From: Polytrichum commune
Lineage: Eukaryota; Streptophyta; Polytrichopsida; Polytrichales; Polytrichaceae
DNA: 64,000 bases
Direction: 5' to 3'
Assembly: GCA_950295325.1 (NCBI GenBank)
Contig: OX485803.1
Location: forward strand, 33,471,554 to 33,535,553
A model generated the notes under the pieces. That model ran no database searches. It worked only from the letters and a program-made list of their open reading frames with translations, and was not told the origin of the DNA. How positions within the stretch are numbered: the stretch's first letter is position 1; every line of letters starts with the position of its first letter. Below are positions 20,087 through 30,639 of this stretch, one piece after another. The position numbers and the translations under genes were made by a program.

Positions 20087-21035
20087 CAGTGTATATGTTT
20101 GACAAAGTTTTTGCAAGTTTTTCTCTTTTGACACGCAAAAACTTGCACAAAAAAAAAATGCACGTCAATTGACACGCACAATCTAGAAATTGACACGTAC
20201 TGTGACTTGTGAAGGAAAGAACCACATGTCAATTGACACACTAGAAATTGAAATGACACGTATTACTTGAGTACTATAAAGTGCAGCTCAAGTATCTGGA
20301 AAACATAACCCATAAGAGTAGGAGAACTTCCTACACTCACTCACATACTTAAGTTCAACTTTGCTCTTGCAATTTCCTTTGTAACCGGGAGCTAAGACGG
20401 TGATCGGAGAGCGAGACTAACTAGGAACATGGCGAGGCAAATGTTTCAATACACTGAAGAAGAGAGTGACATGTGTAAGGGAGAACTCTTGGAATTTACG
20501 GAAACACTTCGACATGAGTGTGAGAACAAAACGAAATTTGAGGCTTGGTGCATATGTGGTAGCAATTTGGAATGGCACACAAATTGGCCTAAACTTATGC
20601 AACTTTGCCAAAAAATTATACTCATTCCATCAAGTATAGCTATTTGTGAGAGAGGATTTTCCAAACAAAATGCAATCAAAAGCCACTTGCGCAATAGGTT
20701 GAACTTGAAGACCCTTGATGCTCTTATGCAGGTTTCTCTTTGTGGGCTTGAACTGGATGCAATGGATTGGACTACCATCTTCAACATCTGGAGAAACATG
20801 CGAGACCGAAGGATACTTACGCTCGATTGATAGTTTTTTTTGTTACAAATCAAGTTTGTTTTTTATTATTCAAAATATTAGTTTTCTAAAATATTGTGTA
20901 AGCCAAACATTGAGGTGACATTTTGGAATAAAATGTAGATGTCAATTGACATTCATTTGTTGTTTTTGAAAACGTCATGTGACACTTTGGATTTGAGGTT
21001 GAACGTCACATGAAATTTGTCAAACATACACACTG
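20087..21035. mobile_element. hAT element, 949 bp, internally deleted (copy 1)
   Basis: Ends CAGTGTATATGTTTGACAAA and, reverse-complemented, CAGTGTGTATGTTTGACAAA. It is flanked by a perfect 8-bp target duplication CCTGCATT (20079-20086 and 21036-21043), diagnostic for hAT. Subterminal palindromes GTCAATTGAC recur near both ends (about 20165, 20228 and 20940), probably transposase binding sites. A TATA box (CTATAAAG) lies at about 20274. It carries one short frame encoding only the start and the C-terminal domain of a hAT transposase. Confidence 0.95.
20429..20830 (+). pseudogene. hAT transposase remnant: start plus C-terminal dimerisation domain
   Basis: 133 codons from ATG 20429 (MARQMFQYTEEESDM) to TGA at 20828-20830. 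Residues about 45-133 match the hAT C-terminal dimerisation region: WPKLMQLCQKIILIPSSIAI, CERGFSKQNAIKSHLRNRLN, LDALMQVSLCGLEL, ending WRNMRDRRILTLD. A full hAT transposase has 600-800 residues; the BED zinc finger and the RNase H-like catalytic core are absent, so this protein could not cut DNA but might dimerise with a full one. The frame itself is open, so a short product could be made. Confidence 0.88.
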
Positions 21036-21043
21036 CCTGCATT

Positions 21044-22680
21044 GCCTGCCTGCCTGCCTCCCACCCACTGCGTCTCGTTAAGTTACTCGTAAGGTAAGGT
21101 AGGGGCATTGACCTAAGTTAATTAAGTTACGTAAGACCAGACCTTGATTTCGAAGCTGGAGCGAGCGAGCAAGCCACTCATTGTCCACCAACTCACTTGT
21201 TGACTCCAAAAGACTCCCTTTTGGAGACTGGAGCAACCCATACCTTACTCTGCCAACTCAACTGCCAAGGCTTGAAAGAAAGTCTTGGGGTTTGGATGGT
21301 TCATCACGTTTCTATGCTAATCGTTGTTTGACAAAAAGCCAATCATTTTGGCCAAACAAAATTGTCCTCATTACTGCAGTTCTAAATACATTGTAAGACC
21401 AATTGTTGGTGGTTCTCCATCTGAAATTAAATTTTTTGTGGGTTGTATTCAACTATGAGTTGTTGGAATTAAAACATCATCCCAAAATAATATCTTAATT
21501 GTATATTTGATACTTTTTTTTTGGTACATACGCTTTCATTGGACAACCTCAAAACAACATGTCATGTTTTTGATAGGTTTGTGGCCCTCTTATTATTTTC
21601 CTTGGTCTTAGAGTTTTTGAGTTGTTCTTGGGTTGGATGGCTTCAAAATTTTAACCTTTAAAAGGACGCATGGGTTCAATTTACAACATATATACACAAT
21701 TAATGACCCTCATCAAGTTTAAAATTACTTTCTAAATTGATAAATGTGAAACTTTGTTTAGTACATTAGATTATGTTGAGGAGACAAAAAAGAAGATACT
21801 CATATGTGATACTCATAATCAAAACAAAGAGTTCATATTTGCATCCAAAGGCACTCATGATGTGTATTGAACCTAGATATTCAATAAAGTCAAGGTATCT
21901 AGGCAATTCCAAAAGTGCACTGGAAGGACGAGGTAATGTTAGGTAGGGTCGTTTTTGACAAAATTGAATAAAAGTTGAGTTCGTAAGTCAACTACATTGT
22001 TTTGCACTTGGAGATATCCAAATTGGGCCTCTTAGACGCTTAAGGTTAACCCTTGACGCCCTTGGAGACCAATTTGCAGTTGCCACATCATTCCTCCAAC
22101 CCCTTAGCACCAATGGAGATCTCCTTTTAAGAAAATAATATTGTTTTTGGAGAGTGTGCAAGGTAAAAATATTTGCTTCATATTGATGTATTAAAAGGCG
22201 GATTTGAGTTTCTCATATTATTTATGGTTCTCCGTTGAGCTCATAGCCAATCTTCCAACCGGTGAATTTTTTTCAAAATGGAATCATTAAATTCATGAAA
22301 ACTCTAGACTATCAATTCTTGAGTGGAAACCTCCAAAGAATAATTTATGAAAAAATTCTATATTCATAAAATAATAATTAAATAACTTTAAATAATAATT
22401 TTCAATAAATACAATCATATTTATAATAAGATATTATAAATATGGTACGTGTATCACCAGGATGGTCATTGGTTATGATGCAATATTGAATTTTTTGAAC
22501 AAAACATCATCTTTGATTAATTGAATGAAAAGTTTTCTATTACATAAACAATGTTGTTCACATTCTATACATATGATCATCTAACAAGTATTTAACTAAA
22601 ATCGTACAATTAAGGAGTCTAAAAAAAATAGTAGCTAATTAATGATGATTAATGATATGTTAATTAGGAAATTAATAATA
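21044..22680. other. unassigned AT-rich intergenic sequence
   Basis: Begins with a short (GCCT)n run (21036-21062). No frame with recognisable content. 22290-22670 is strongly AT-rich. Confidence 0.5.
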
Positions 22681-24547
22681 GAAGCTCCACACCATTCTTG
22701 TAAACAAGATTGGGATGGGGTGCACTCCAAATGCCTAGATTATTCTTGGCTTTAAGTAAAAGAGCAAGTATTTATAAGAAAAGAGAAGTACTAAAGTATA
22801 CCACAAATTTCATAATAGATTACTATAACAAGTTTAATCTTCAAGAGCATTGGGAGGTCTCTCCATCTTTGCCGATTGGAAATAAATTACACTCAACAAA
22901 ATATATAAAATGAAGCACATGTGGAGTGAAAATGGGATTTGGGAAATACAACTCTATTCATAAAATCTCAAACACAAGTTGTGCATTGCAATGCAATTCA
23001 GTATAGTTTATTTTAAAGTTTGGGAAGCCGAAAAAGCTAATGGGATTGAAAGTACATCAAGATGGTTCAAACTAGCTAATTCTCTAGAGTGGGAAAGTGC
23101 GGTAGCTTCCGTGAGATAGAGGTTAATATCAATTTGTTGACTTAATTGAATGAAAGACTTGAGGTTCCCTGGAATTGTGTTGTCCAAAGTGATGGAAATT
23201 TTTCTCTAATGGGGTTATATAGGGGACATTCCAACATAAAATTGCAATGTACATTATACCAAAAATCAAACTACAACCCATAAACATATAGAATTCCTAG
23301 ACTATATGCTTCTATTACTTCAACAAAAGATCAAGAGGGTTCCTGATGGCTAAGTAATCATGAATCGGCTCCCATCTCTAGAGCCTCTTCACAACTTTCC
23401 TACCTTCGTTGTGGAAGAAGCATAGGACCAGGAGAGCTCCCAATGTCTTGGTATTAGTGACTCCTTTGTAGAGTTGGTTAACTTGTGTCGGGGCAAAACC
23501 TTGAGGTGTGGGAAGCAAATGAGAACTTAGAAAGAGATGAGTTGGTTAGACTTGCAAAAAAGAGAAAACAAAATATTTGAGTTTGAATCAACATAACTGC
23601 GAAGCTCAAAAATTGGAGAGAAGAGATTTACTTAATAAAAAAATTAGGCTACCTCCCAAAAGTTGTAAACGTTGTCTAATACGCAACCTCCTGCATTATG
23701 ACGAGGAAGAATCAACTTCAATGATTTGCCTTAGGCAGTAATCACCATATGAATTACACTTTGATAGCTTTTTGGGGCGCAAGTCCACGCACTTTTGGAG
23801 ATTTCCTAGGTTTCAAAATTGTGGCGCCTAAGAGTGCCACACTTATAGACACTTGATACATAAGGAAGACAAAAATTAAAGTGTGTCAATGCAATTAAAT
23901 ATAGAAAGACCACATTGTAGAAATGATGGATTGGGAAACCTCCCAGTCCATGGTAGTAACAAGAATGAAAAAATAAAATAAAATAAAGACAAATTGGGAA
24001 GTACTCATTTCAATGTGTTTTGAGATTCTATTGAGTTCGGCAAGTAGCTGCCAATCAAAATAGCCCAAACCATTTATGATAATGGGGGTTGACCATCAGT
24101 TATATGATTCCCCGAATATAAAGATGCATTTGGTGTGTGTGCGCCAAACCACATTGCAAAAGTAATTTGGCGTAGAAAATGCAAGGTTGGGAATCGGTGC
24201 GGCTATAGCTTCATGGGTAGGAACAAAAATCGAGTGAGGTGGACAGTGACTAGGATATTGTAATCCAGCTGGGGGCATTGGAAGCTATCCTAATGCCTTG
24301 TGAATTTTTGAAGCCCCCCTCTCCCCACGTTCTCTATATCAACAAGATTGCAAATCTCCATCATTAGATTCTTCAAAATCTTGGTGTTGCACATCTTTTA
24401 CTTCTTCCATGGCAACATCCCTTTAGTTTTTGTTGCATAGGTGGTGTTTCATCTTCAATTGCCTCCACTACAACGCTATTCTCTTTCTCATTAACCATTT
24501 GCGTTTCATCAACATTGTGCTCCAACATTGAACTTTGCTATTACATC

Positions 24548-25181
24548 TCAACAATCTGTATAGCGAGTTTGTTTTGTGGCGATGTCGGCAATAGGGATTT
24601 GTTTATGAAGATTTAATAATGTCAAATTTGCCCCACATTGAATGTTGAGAAGAATCATGCTGGGTTTTAGAGTTTTCCCCACAAAGTCGTCAAGAAATAA
24701 AACATTGAGTTGAGCCCTCATGGTCGACCACTTCCCCAGAGGAGATTGCTTAAGTGTCTTCAAACCAACAAAATTTACCAATTTGCTGACACCAAACAAT
24801 TTCTTCAAATGCTTTGTGTTTTCAATCTTTGCAAGGGTTTTCGGGGAAATCATCAAAACATACACCAAGACGTAGGTCTCTGGAGCAGGTAATATGAATG
24901 TTTCCAATTAAGTATTAATGAGCTCTTGTTTGATAACAATTTTTGTAATTTTTTTGGTCACATGTATTAGCAAAGGATACAAGAGATTCAACACCATGTT
25001 GCACAAATTTGCAACACATTTTCTTCTCAAGAATTAAAGTGCCAATTTCATGAAGCATGTCCTTTGGAAGACCATGAATGTGGTTCACATTAGTCTTTGT
25101 GAGAGGAAGTCGTTTGGATGTTCCCGAGTATGAAATCCCATGATCATTTGCAATCATTCCATCCACCCATTGTTGAAGCAC
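24548..25181 (-). pseudogene. decayed coding region, weakly like plant mobile domain/DUF1985 proteins
   Basis: Two minus-strand frames follow one another: 25181-24915 (LTKTNVNHIHGLPKDMLHEI) and 24907-24548 (FILPAPETYVLVYVLMISPK, then LNVLFLDDFVGKTLK). The order LT..V..I.GLP, then a Y-x-L stretch, then a hydrophobic FL-D-F motif, recalls plant proteins of the DUF1985/plant-mobile-domain group often carried by transposons. The similarity is from memory and weak. The frames do not join cleanly, so if real it is a pseudogene. No nuclease or protease domain was seen nearby. Confidence 0.28.
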
Positions 25182-25550
25182 TTACCCCAAGTTGTAAATG
25201 CCGTGTCATTGAGATAAACAAAGGAAAACATTTTTTTTATGTTGCTTATGTTGTGGATGGTTGTTGTCTCTACTAATTTAAATTTCTAAGCAAGTCCAAG
25301 AGCATAGTCAAATTGTATATTCTACTCAAAGGCGGGTGTGCAAGCATTTGCATTGGGAGACCTCTTAAAGAACACACATCTCAAATAAAACCTTCCACAA
25401 AAAATTGAAGGTGAGCGAACTTCCATTCCATTTTGCTAAATGCATGCCACCCAATTTTGCAAGTTGCGGCTTTCCATGATTAACCCAAACTTCTATTCCT
25501 TGTATGACATCCTAAAAAAAAGGTAGGCCTTGCATCTTTGTCATGAATAT

Positions 25551-25965
25551 CACGGGGAGGTCACTTCATTGTCAAGTTGACACCACATGCGGACAAAGTT
25601 TGCTACCCCTATATTACATGCCATATATAATTTTAAAATTTATGATATTTTTTCTACATATACATAACCATTGATAGTATCTTTCTTATATTTTTTGAAA
25701 ATTTTAGTCATCTTTATTTTTTTAGTAATTGTTTTAGTTCAATTCTATGTCATTCTAGTTAGAAACGGTATTTTTTATGAAAAAAACAAATCATCAAATT
25801 TAGTTACCACTTTTAACTATGTCATAGGTACTGTGTATATCTAGTCATGAAAAAAAATTGATAAAATTTTGACCCATTTTGGTGGTGCAACTTACCAAAA
25901 GAAGATTTTTTTTGGTCGCATGTGATGTTCAACTTGACAATGAAGTGACCCCCCCCCCCCCCATG
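25551..25965. mobile_element. hAT MITE (CACGGGGAGGTCAC ends), copy 1
   Basis: 415 bp. Left end CACGGGGAGGTCACTTCATT; the right end is its inverse, ending in a long C run and CATG. Perfect 8-bp target duplication ATGAATAT at 25543-25550 and 25966-25973. It contains no gene. Its sequence matches, in inverse orientation, the copy at 28076-28485. Confidence 0.93.
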
Positions 25966-26150
25966 ATGAATATTCAAGTTCAACACTTTGGACATGTGCA
26001 TTACTTTTTATTTGTCCAATGACCATACAACAACAATCTTGTGGAAACTATAGTAAGCCTTGATATTTTCCTAACTGGCAAAATTTGGGTCATTCGTCAC
26101 TTCCCTTATTGCCTCTACTGTGTGTTGACCTCCAATAATCCAAAATCCCA

Positions 26151-26747
26151 TCATAGTTTGCTTGGATTTAGGTTTTCGGACAAAGGTTTGTATTCTATGG
26201 TTTCTCTATCCAATTCAGTTGGCATCGCAAAGGTTGGAACTCTAGCCTGGGACCCATGTAGCACTATTACCTCATCCTTCAATTGTTGCCGACAATCATT
26301 TATAATTTGCCTATGTATCCACATGTTGGTGTGCAATGTAGATGTTCCAATGGCAACCTTCACTCTACTTCCTTCAACGTTGTCAAGAGGTTCACACCCT
26401 TGAATGCATAGTGGCTTTAGATGGTTGTGGATGGCTTGGTTGATAGTCTCCAAATTCTTAGGATGTGTCTTTGAGTTTTCTTTACATCCACAATAAGCCT
26501 TCCAAGGTAGCTTCCTTTGGATTATGGGAAGCTTTGTATCCTTGGTTGATCCCCTCCTTTGTCTCTCAAGTGTCCCTAAGGGTGTTCCCCTAGGTGTATT
26601 GCTACATGAGATCAAAAGGTCTCCTAATCCTTGCATAGATCCTCTTCTTGCCTTTTTTTTTTTTGTGTGTGTGTGTGTTGGTGCAAAAATGAGGGCCTTC
26701 ATATCAGCAAATATGGAACAAAATCTCTTTTTGATATCGTCTAGCAA
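26151..26747 (-). CDS. hypothetical protein, 198-codon open frame, family unknown
   Basis: The frame starts at a non-ATG codon in the longest form (MLDDIKKRFCSIFADMKALI). It is polar with a basic stretch (THTHTKKKKARRG) coming from a low-complexity tract, then KLPWKAYCGCKENSKTHPKN, HLKPLCIQGCEPLDNVEGSR and TFAMPTELDRETIEYKPLSE. Composition is protein-like beyond residue 60. I do not recognise it. It lies in the same tract and strand as the frames at 24548-25181 and may be part of the same dead gene, or a chance frame. Confidence 0.25.
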   Translation of the reverse strand: MLDDIKKRFCSIFADMKALIFAPTHTHTKKKKARRGSMQGLGDLLISCSNTPRGTPLGTLERQRRGSTKDTKLPIIQRKLPWKAYCGCKENSKTHPKNLETINQAIHNHLKPLCIQGCEPLDNVEGSRVKVAIGTSTLHTNMWIHRQIINDCRQQLKDEVIVLHGSQARVPTFAMPTELDRETIEYKPLSENLNPSKL

Positions 26748-28075
26748 TTTTTGGTCCTTGGCAAACCATATCCATCAATCTCCCACAATGTTTGTGAATA
26801 TTTTTGTGGCAAGGATCACTAGCCCCACATAATTGAGGTTGCCGGTGGTTGAGAATTCACATATATTTAAGATGACAAAGTCATTAAAAATACTTATTGT
26901 TGTCGGCCATTTCTACGAAAGACGGTGCAATCATTTTACATATTACACAAATCTAATTCTCATTGTGTTTTGAGAGGTGTCCTCCACCACCTCATCACCC
27001 CATTTCTCAACTTGATCCTTCACTAAATATGAAGCTATTATTGGTAAAGCAAAACCTCCTACGTTTTTGCCAATATTTTTAGACACCAGATGCTTCAATC
27101 ATTGAGTATCCATCTCCCGCCTACAAAAAACCTCCTTATAGTGAACGAATGAATCTTAGAGATGGAAATCAAATTGATGGAAGTCAAAATCTTGAAAGCT
27201 CCACACTAGAACCATATAGACCAAGAGACCTCCCAATTTGCTCTACAACTCACTACATGAACCCGCTATTCATAACAACACTATAAATATGACAAAATAA
27301 TTTGAGAATATCATATGCTTAAACAAAATTGCAAATGTAACAAAAAGGGCACATGTACAAGTCACAAATGCAACACATTGATTGGGCCTAATGAGATAAT
27401 CTAGTAATAAGAGACCTTCTCATGCAGATTGCCCCACACAATTACAGCAAAACCAAACATAAACATTAAAAACATTTCTATCGGGAGGGCTCCCAATGCA
27501 AGAAGCTCAAACACAATGTAGCAACACAAAATACTTGCATCCAGGGGGGGCTCCGAATGCGTTTATTTACTTGGGCTAGAAATGCACAACAATTCCTATT
27601 TGTGCAACTCATGTATGTTTAGGCAGCTCGTTGTTTTGCACCACAAAATGTTTTTACATGTTTATGGATTGAAAAGGACAAAAAAATGGAATAAAATGTA
27701 TATAACGTGAATGAATGATGATGATAGATGGATTGATGATGGATGGGTAGATGACGGGTGAAAAATGGATGGGAATAGCATAGAGGTTGGTAAACTAAAT
27801 GTTGTTGCAAACCGTGAGGGATTTATGTTCACTCTGCAACGTAGTAGAGCTTTGTTGTGGAAATAGAAATAAAATTGGCTATGGGAGAGCTCCCCATATA
27901 AACAACTTTCAGCATGATTGCACCACCCTAACAAATGATAGCTCTATGTAGATAATGTGCAAACTATATTGCATTACGGGTGGTTGCTATTGAAATTGTT
28001 TGTCTGTCATCACTATTTTAAGATATTAGATTGTTGATTTGGCATGGGCATTTCATTATGATCATGTCGTGGATG

Positions 28076-28485
28076 CACGGGTAGATCACTCCATTGTCAA
28101 GTTGAACACCATGTGCGACCAAAACAAATCTTCTTTTGGTAAGTTGCACCACCAAAATGGGTCAAAATTTTATCAAATGTTTTTCATGAGTAGATATACA
28201 TAGTACCTATGACATAGTTAAAAGTGGTAACTAAATTTGATGATTTGTTTTTTTCATAAAACATACCATTTCTAACTAGAATGACACATAATTGAACTAA
28301 AACAATTACTAAAAATAAATAAAGATGACTATTTTTTTTTTAAAGTATACAAAAGATACTATCAATGGTTATGTATATGTAGAAAAAATATCATAAACTT
28401 TAAAATTATATATGGCATGTAATATAGGGGTAGCAAACTTTGTCCGCACGTGGTTTCAACTTGACAATGAAGTGACCTCCCCGTG
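28076..28485. mobile_element. hAT MITE (CACGGGGAGGTCAC ends), copy 2, inverse of copy 1
   Basis: 410 bp, starting CACGGGTAGATCACTCCATT. The right end, reverse-complemented, starts CACGGGGAGGTCACTTCATT. Perfect 8-bp target duplication CGTGGATG at 28068-28075 and 28486-28493. Internal sequence matches copy 1 read on the other strand with many small differences, so the two insertions are old or came from different source copies. Confidence 0.93.
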
Positions 28486-28493
28486 CGTGGATG

Positions 28494-29257
28494 TTATGAT
28501 GGTACTAATAACCACTTTCCACAATTCATTCCCAAAAGACCTCTCGAAATGTGTGCAATGTTAGTATCATATGTGCCACACCAAATCAAATCGTCATTCC
28601 CTCTAGGAATTTGTCTAACACGTATCAATATGTCATGATATGTACCTCATAACATTATTTTCAGTCCGTCAAGTCCCAAATGTGGCATAAATGCAATTCT
28701 CATAGATGACCTAAATATAGTCATATTTTTATCACCTCTGCAAAAATTACACATTGTAATTATGTGAATGAATTACTATAACAATGAAGGTGTTACCCAT
28801 ATATTGATGTTTTTGACAATATCGGGAGCCTCCCAATGTTTACACATTTCAAGTCTTTTGGTATGTTGCAAAAGAATTCAAAAGATGTGTTAATTTGTGC
28901 GACACACAATTCAATGCTCTAAAAATTTAAGGTGTACGCACTCCATAGAATGCACTTACATCTAACACATATAAAAAAATGAATACCCTAATTGTCCAAA
29001 CACTTAATATTTATCGATGAATTACATTCATCACCATGCAAAACTCAAACCCAAAATACAAGGTTTTGCACAAGTGTATTGCATGTATGGTGAGTCACAA
29101 GTCCGTATGTCAATGGGATTCGTCCGAAGGACATGCAAGGCACTAACATGTTGGCTTGGCCCCGTGTCAAGTGTTGTGTGTTAGGCTCGTAGGGGTACGC
29201 CATGATTGAGGTGCAAGGGTATGTCTTTATCCAAGAGGGCTCGTTTATTTAAAGAGG
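28494..29257. other. unassigned AT-rich intergenic sequence
   Basis: No frame of note apart from the scattered palindrome at 28821. Nothing else recognised. Confidence 0.5.
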
Positions 29258-29265
29258 GATTGACC

Positions 29266-30625
29266 CACGGGGGGATCACACCCTCTTACATTTTGTAACC
29301 ACGTGCGATAATGGGGTATTTAATGGGGGGGTATTTATGCACCTCTCGGTATTTTTTCCCTCCCTATTTGTAGATATAAAGTTTCTTTGACATATTTTTT
29401 AGCACCCTATGTTTATTTGTAAGTTTTTGGAGAGACCAATTTTTAGCATCGTATTTTTTTAATAAATTGTACATGTATCAAATAATGAACATAATACTAT
29501 AGCATTGCAAAATCAACTATGTGAGCAACAAACGTTCCATACTATCCATCTTGTCATTTAATCGGTTTCAATTAGTTATACCAATGCTAAAGCATTCAAA
29601 GTGTATTCAAAACACAATCAATAACACTTGGAATTTAGTTAAAAGATTACCAATGAATATGGAGATGACAAAATGTACAAGCTAACATAGACAAGTTGTA
29701 AACACGGATAGAACAAAACAAGAAATATAATCAATTGTCATAAGACATGAAATTTTTTCATAATTATCTACTCCAAAATAAAAGATTGCATTCAATTGAA
29801 AAAACTAAATACACAAATTACAAACATTTACTTTAATTGTGTTCACAAACACATTCAACCTTGTACCAAATATTTACAATGTGAAGGGTTAGGATATAAC
29901 TATGTACCCTCCAATATATGTCAAGGTACATATCAATATCCTCTACAATGTCATGATAAGACAAAATTTTTGGAGAGGTTTAACACCGATGATGACAAAG
30001 AACTAAAACTAATTGTTGGCATGAGGCGGATATACCTCACGAGAGCGGAGCAAGCCGACTCTTTGGCGCTTGTGAAACACCATGTGTGAATGTTGTGAAT
30101 GCTATGGAGCAAAGAAGAAAGCTCCAAAAAATGTGTCTTACCTACCGCCTTTGTGCCACGCTTCACCAATGCAAGACCTCCTACCCAAACGCTTCACCAC
30201 CTTCACACCACTATGCTTGTCCAAACCCTAAGCAAACCCAAGGGCCGTTGAGAAGTCACAACATTCCTTCCCCCAAAAAAATCCACAACGTTTTCCACCA
30301 AACTAACGCGTTTCATTCAAATTTTGACAGAATTTACACAATTCTTCATCCAAGTAGTCTAACCCATAATTATTTTATTGATTCTACTACACACATTTGG
30401 GGGGATCCAATATCTTTTTTTATTTTTTTATTTTTTATTTTTTTTCTACTGATTACTAAAATGGAGGAATTATTCACCACCTTATTTTACATATAAACAT
30501 GTAGGGGACATATTTCCAAAGCTATAGTAGATCTAATGAATGTATAAATTTTACCCTCAACGAATTAGATTGACCCTATTTTTTATCCACATGGTTTCTA
30601 AAATTCCGATAGTCACCTCCCCGTG
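29266..30625. mobile_element. hAT-type element, 1360 bp, same end motif as the MITE pair
   Basis: Left end CACGGGGGGATCAC; right end reverse-complemented CACGGGGAGGTGAC. Perfect 8-bp target duplication GATTGACC (29258-29265 and 30626-30633). The inside differs from the 410-bp MITEs and contains no convincing transposase. Frames at 29796-30089 (+) and 30169-29951 (-) lack ATG starts and have no known domain. It abuts the copia B fossil at 30640 and may have landed in it. Confidence 0.88.
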
Positions 30626-30639
30626 GATTGACCAAAGTT

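Larger units (their letters stand above)
22849..28840. repeat. scattered imperfect palindrome TTGGGAG..CTCCCAAT, about nine copies
   Basis: Similar short palindromes occur at 22849 (CATTGGGAGGTCTCTCC), 23431 (GGAGAGCTCCCAATG), 23930 (ATTGGGAAACCTCCCAG), 25351 (CATTGGGAGACCTCTT), 27231 (CCAAGAGACCTCCCAAT), 27480 (ATCGGGAGGGCTCCCAATGC), 27541 (CCAGGGGGGGCTCCGAATGC), 27881 (ATGGGAGAGCTCCCCAT) and 28821 (ATCGGGAGCCTCCCAATG). Between them the sequence is AT-rich and not obviously repeated. The copies are not evenly spaced. Cause unknown. Confidence 0.6.

Noticed and set aside
26640-26680. Poly-Lys stretch in the 198-codon minus frame as a nuclear localisation signal
   Set aside because: It is encoded by a T run next to a GT microsatellite, so it is probably not selected.
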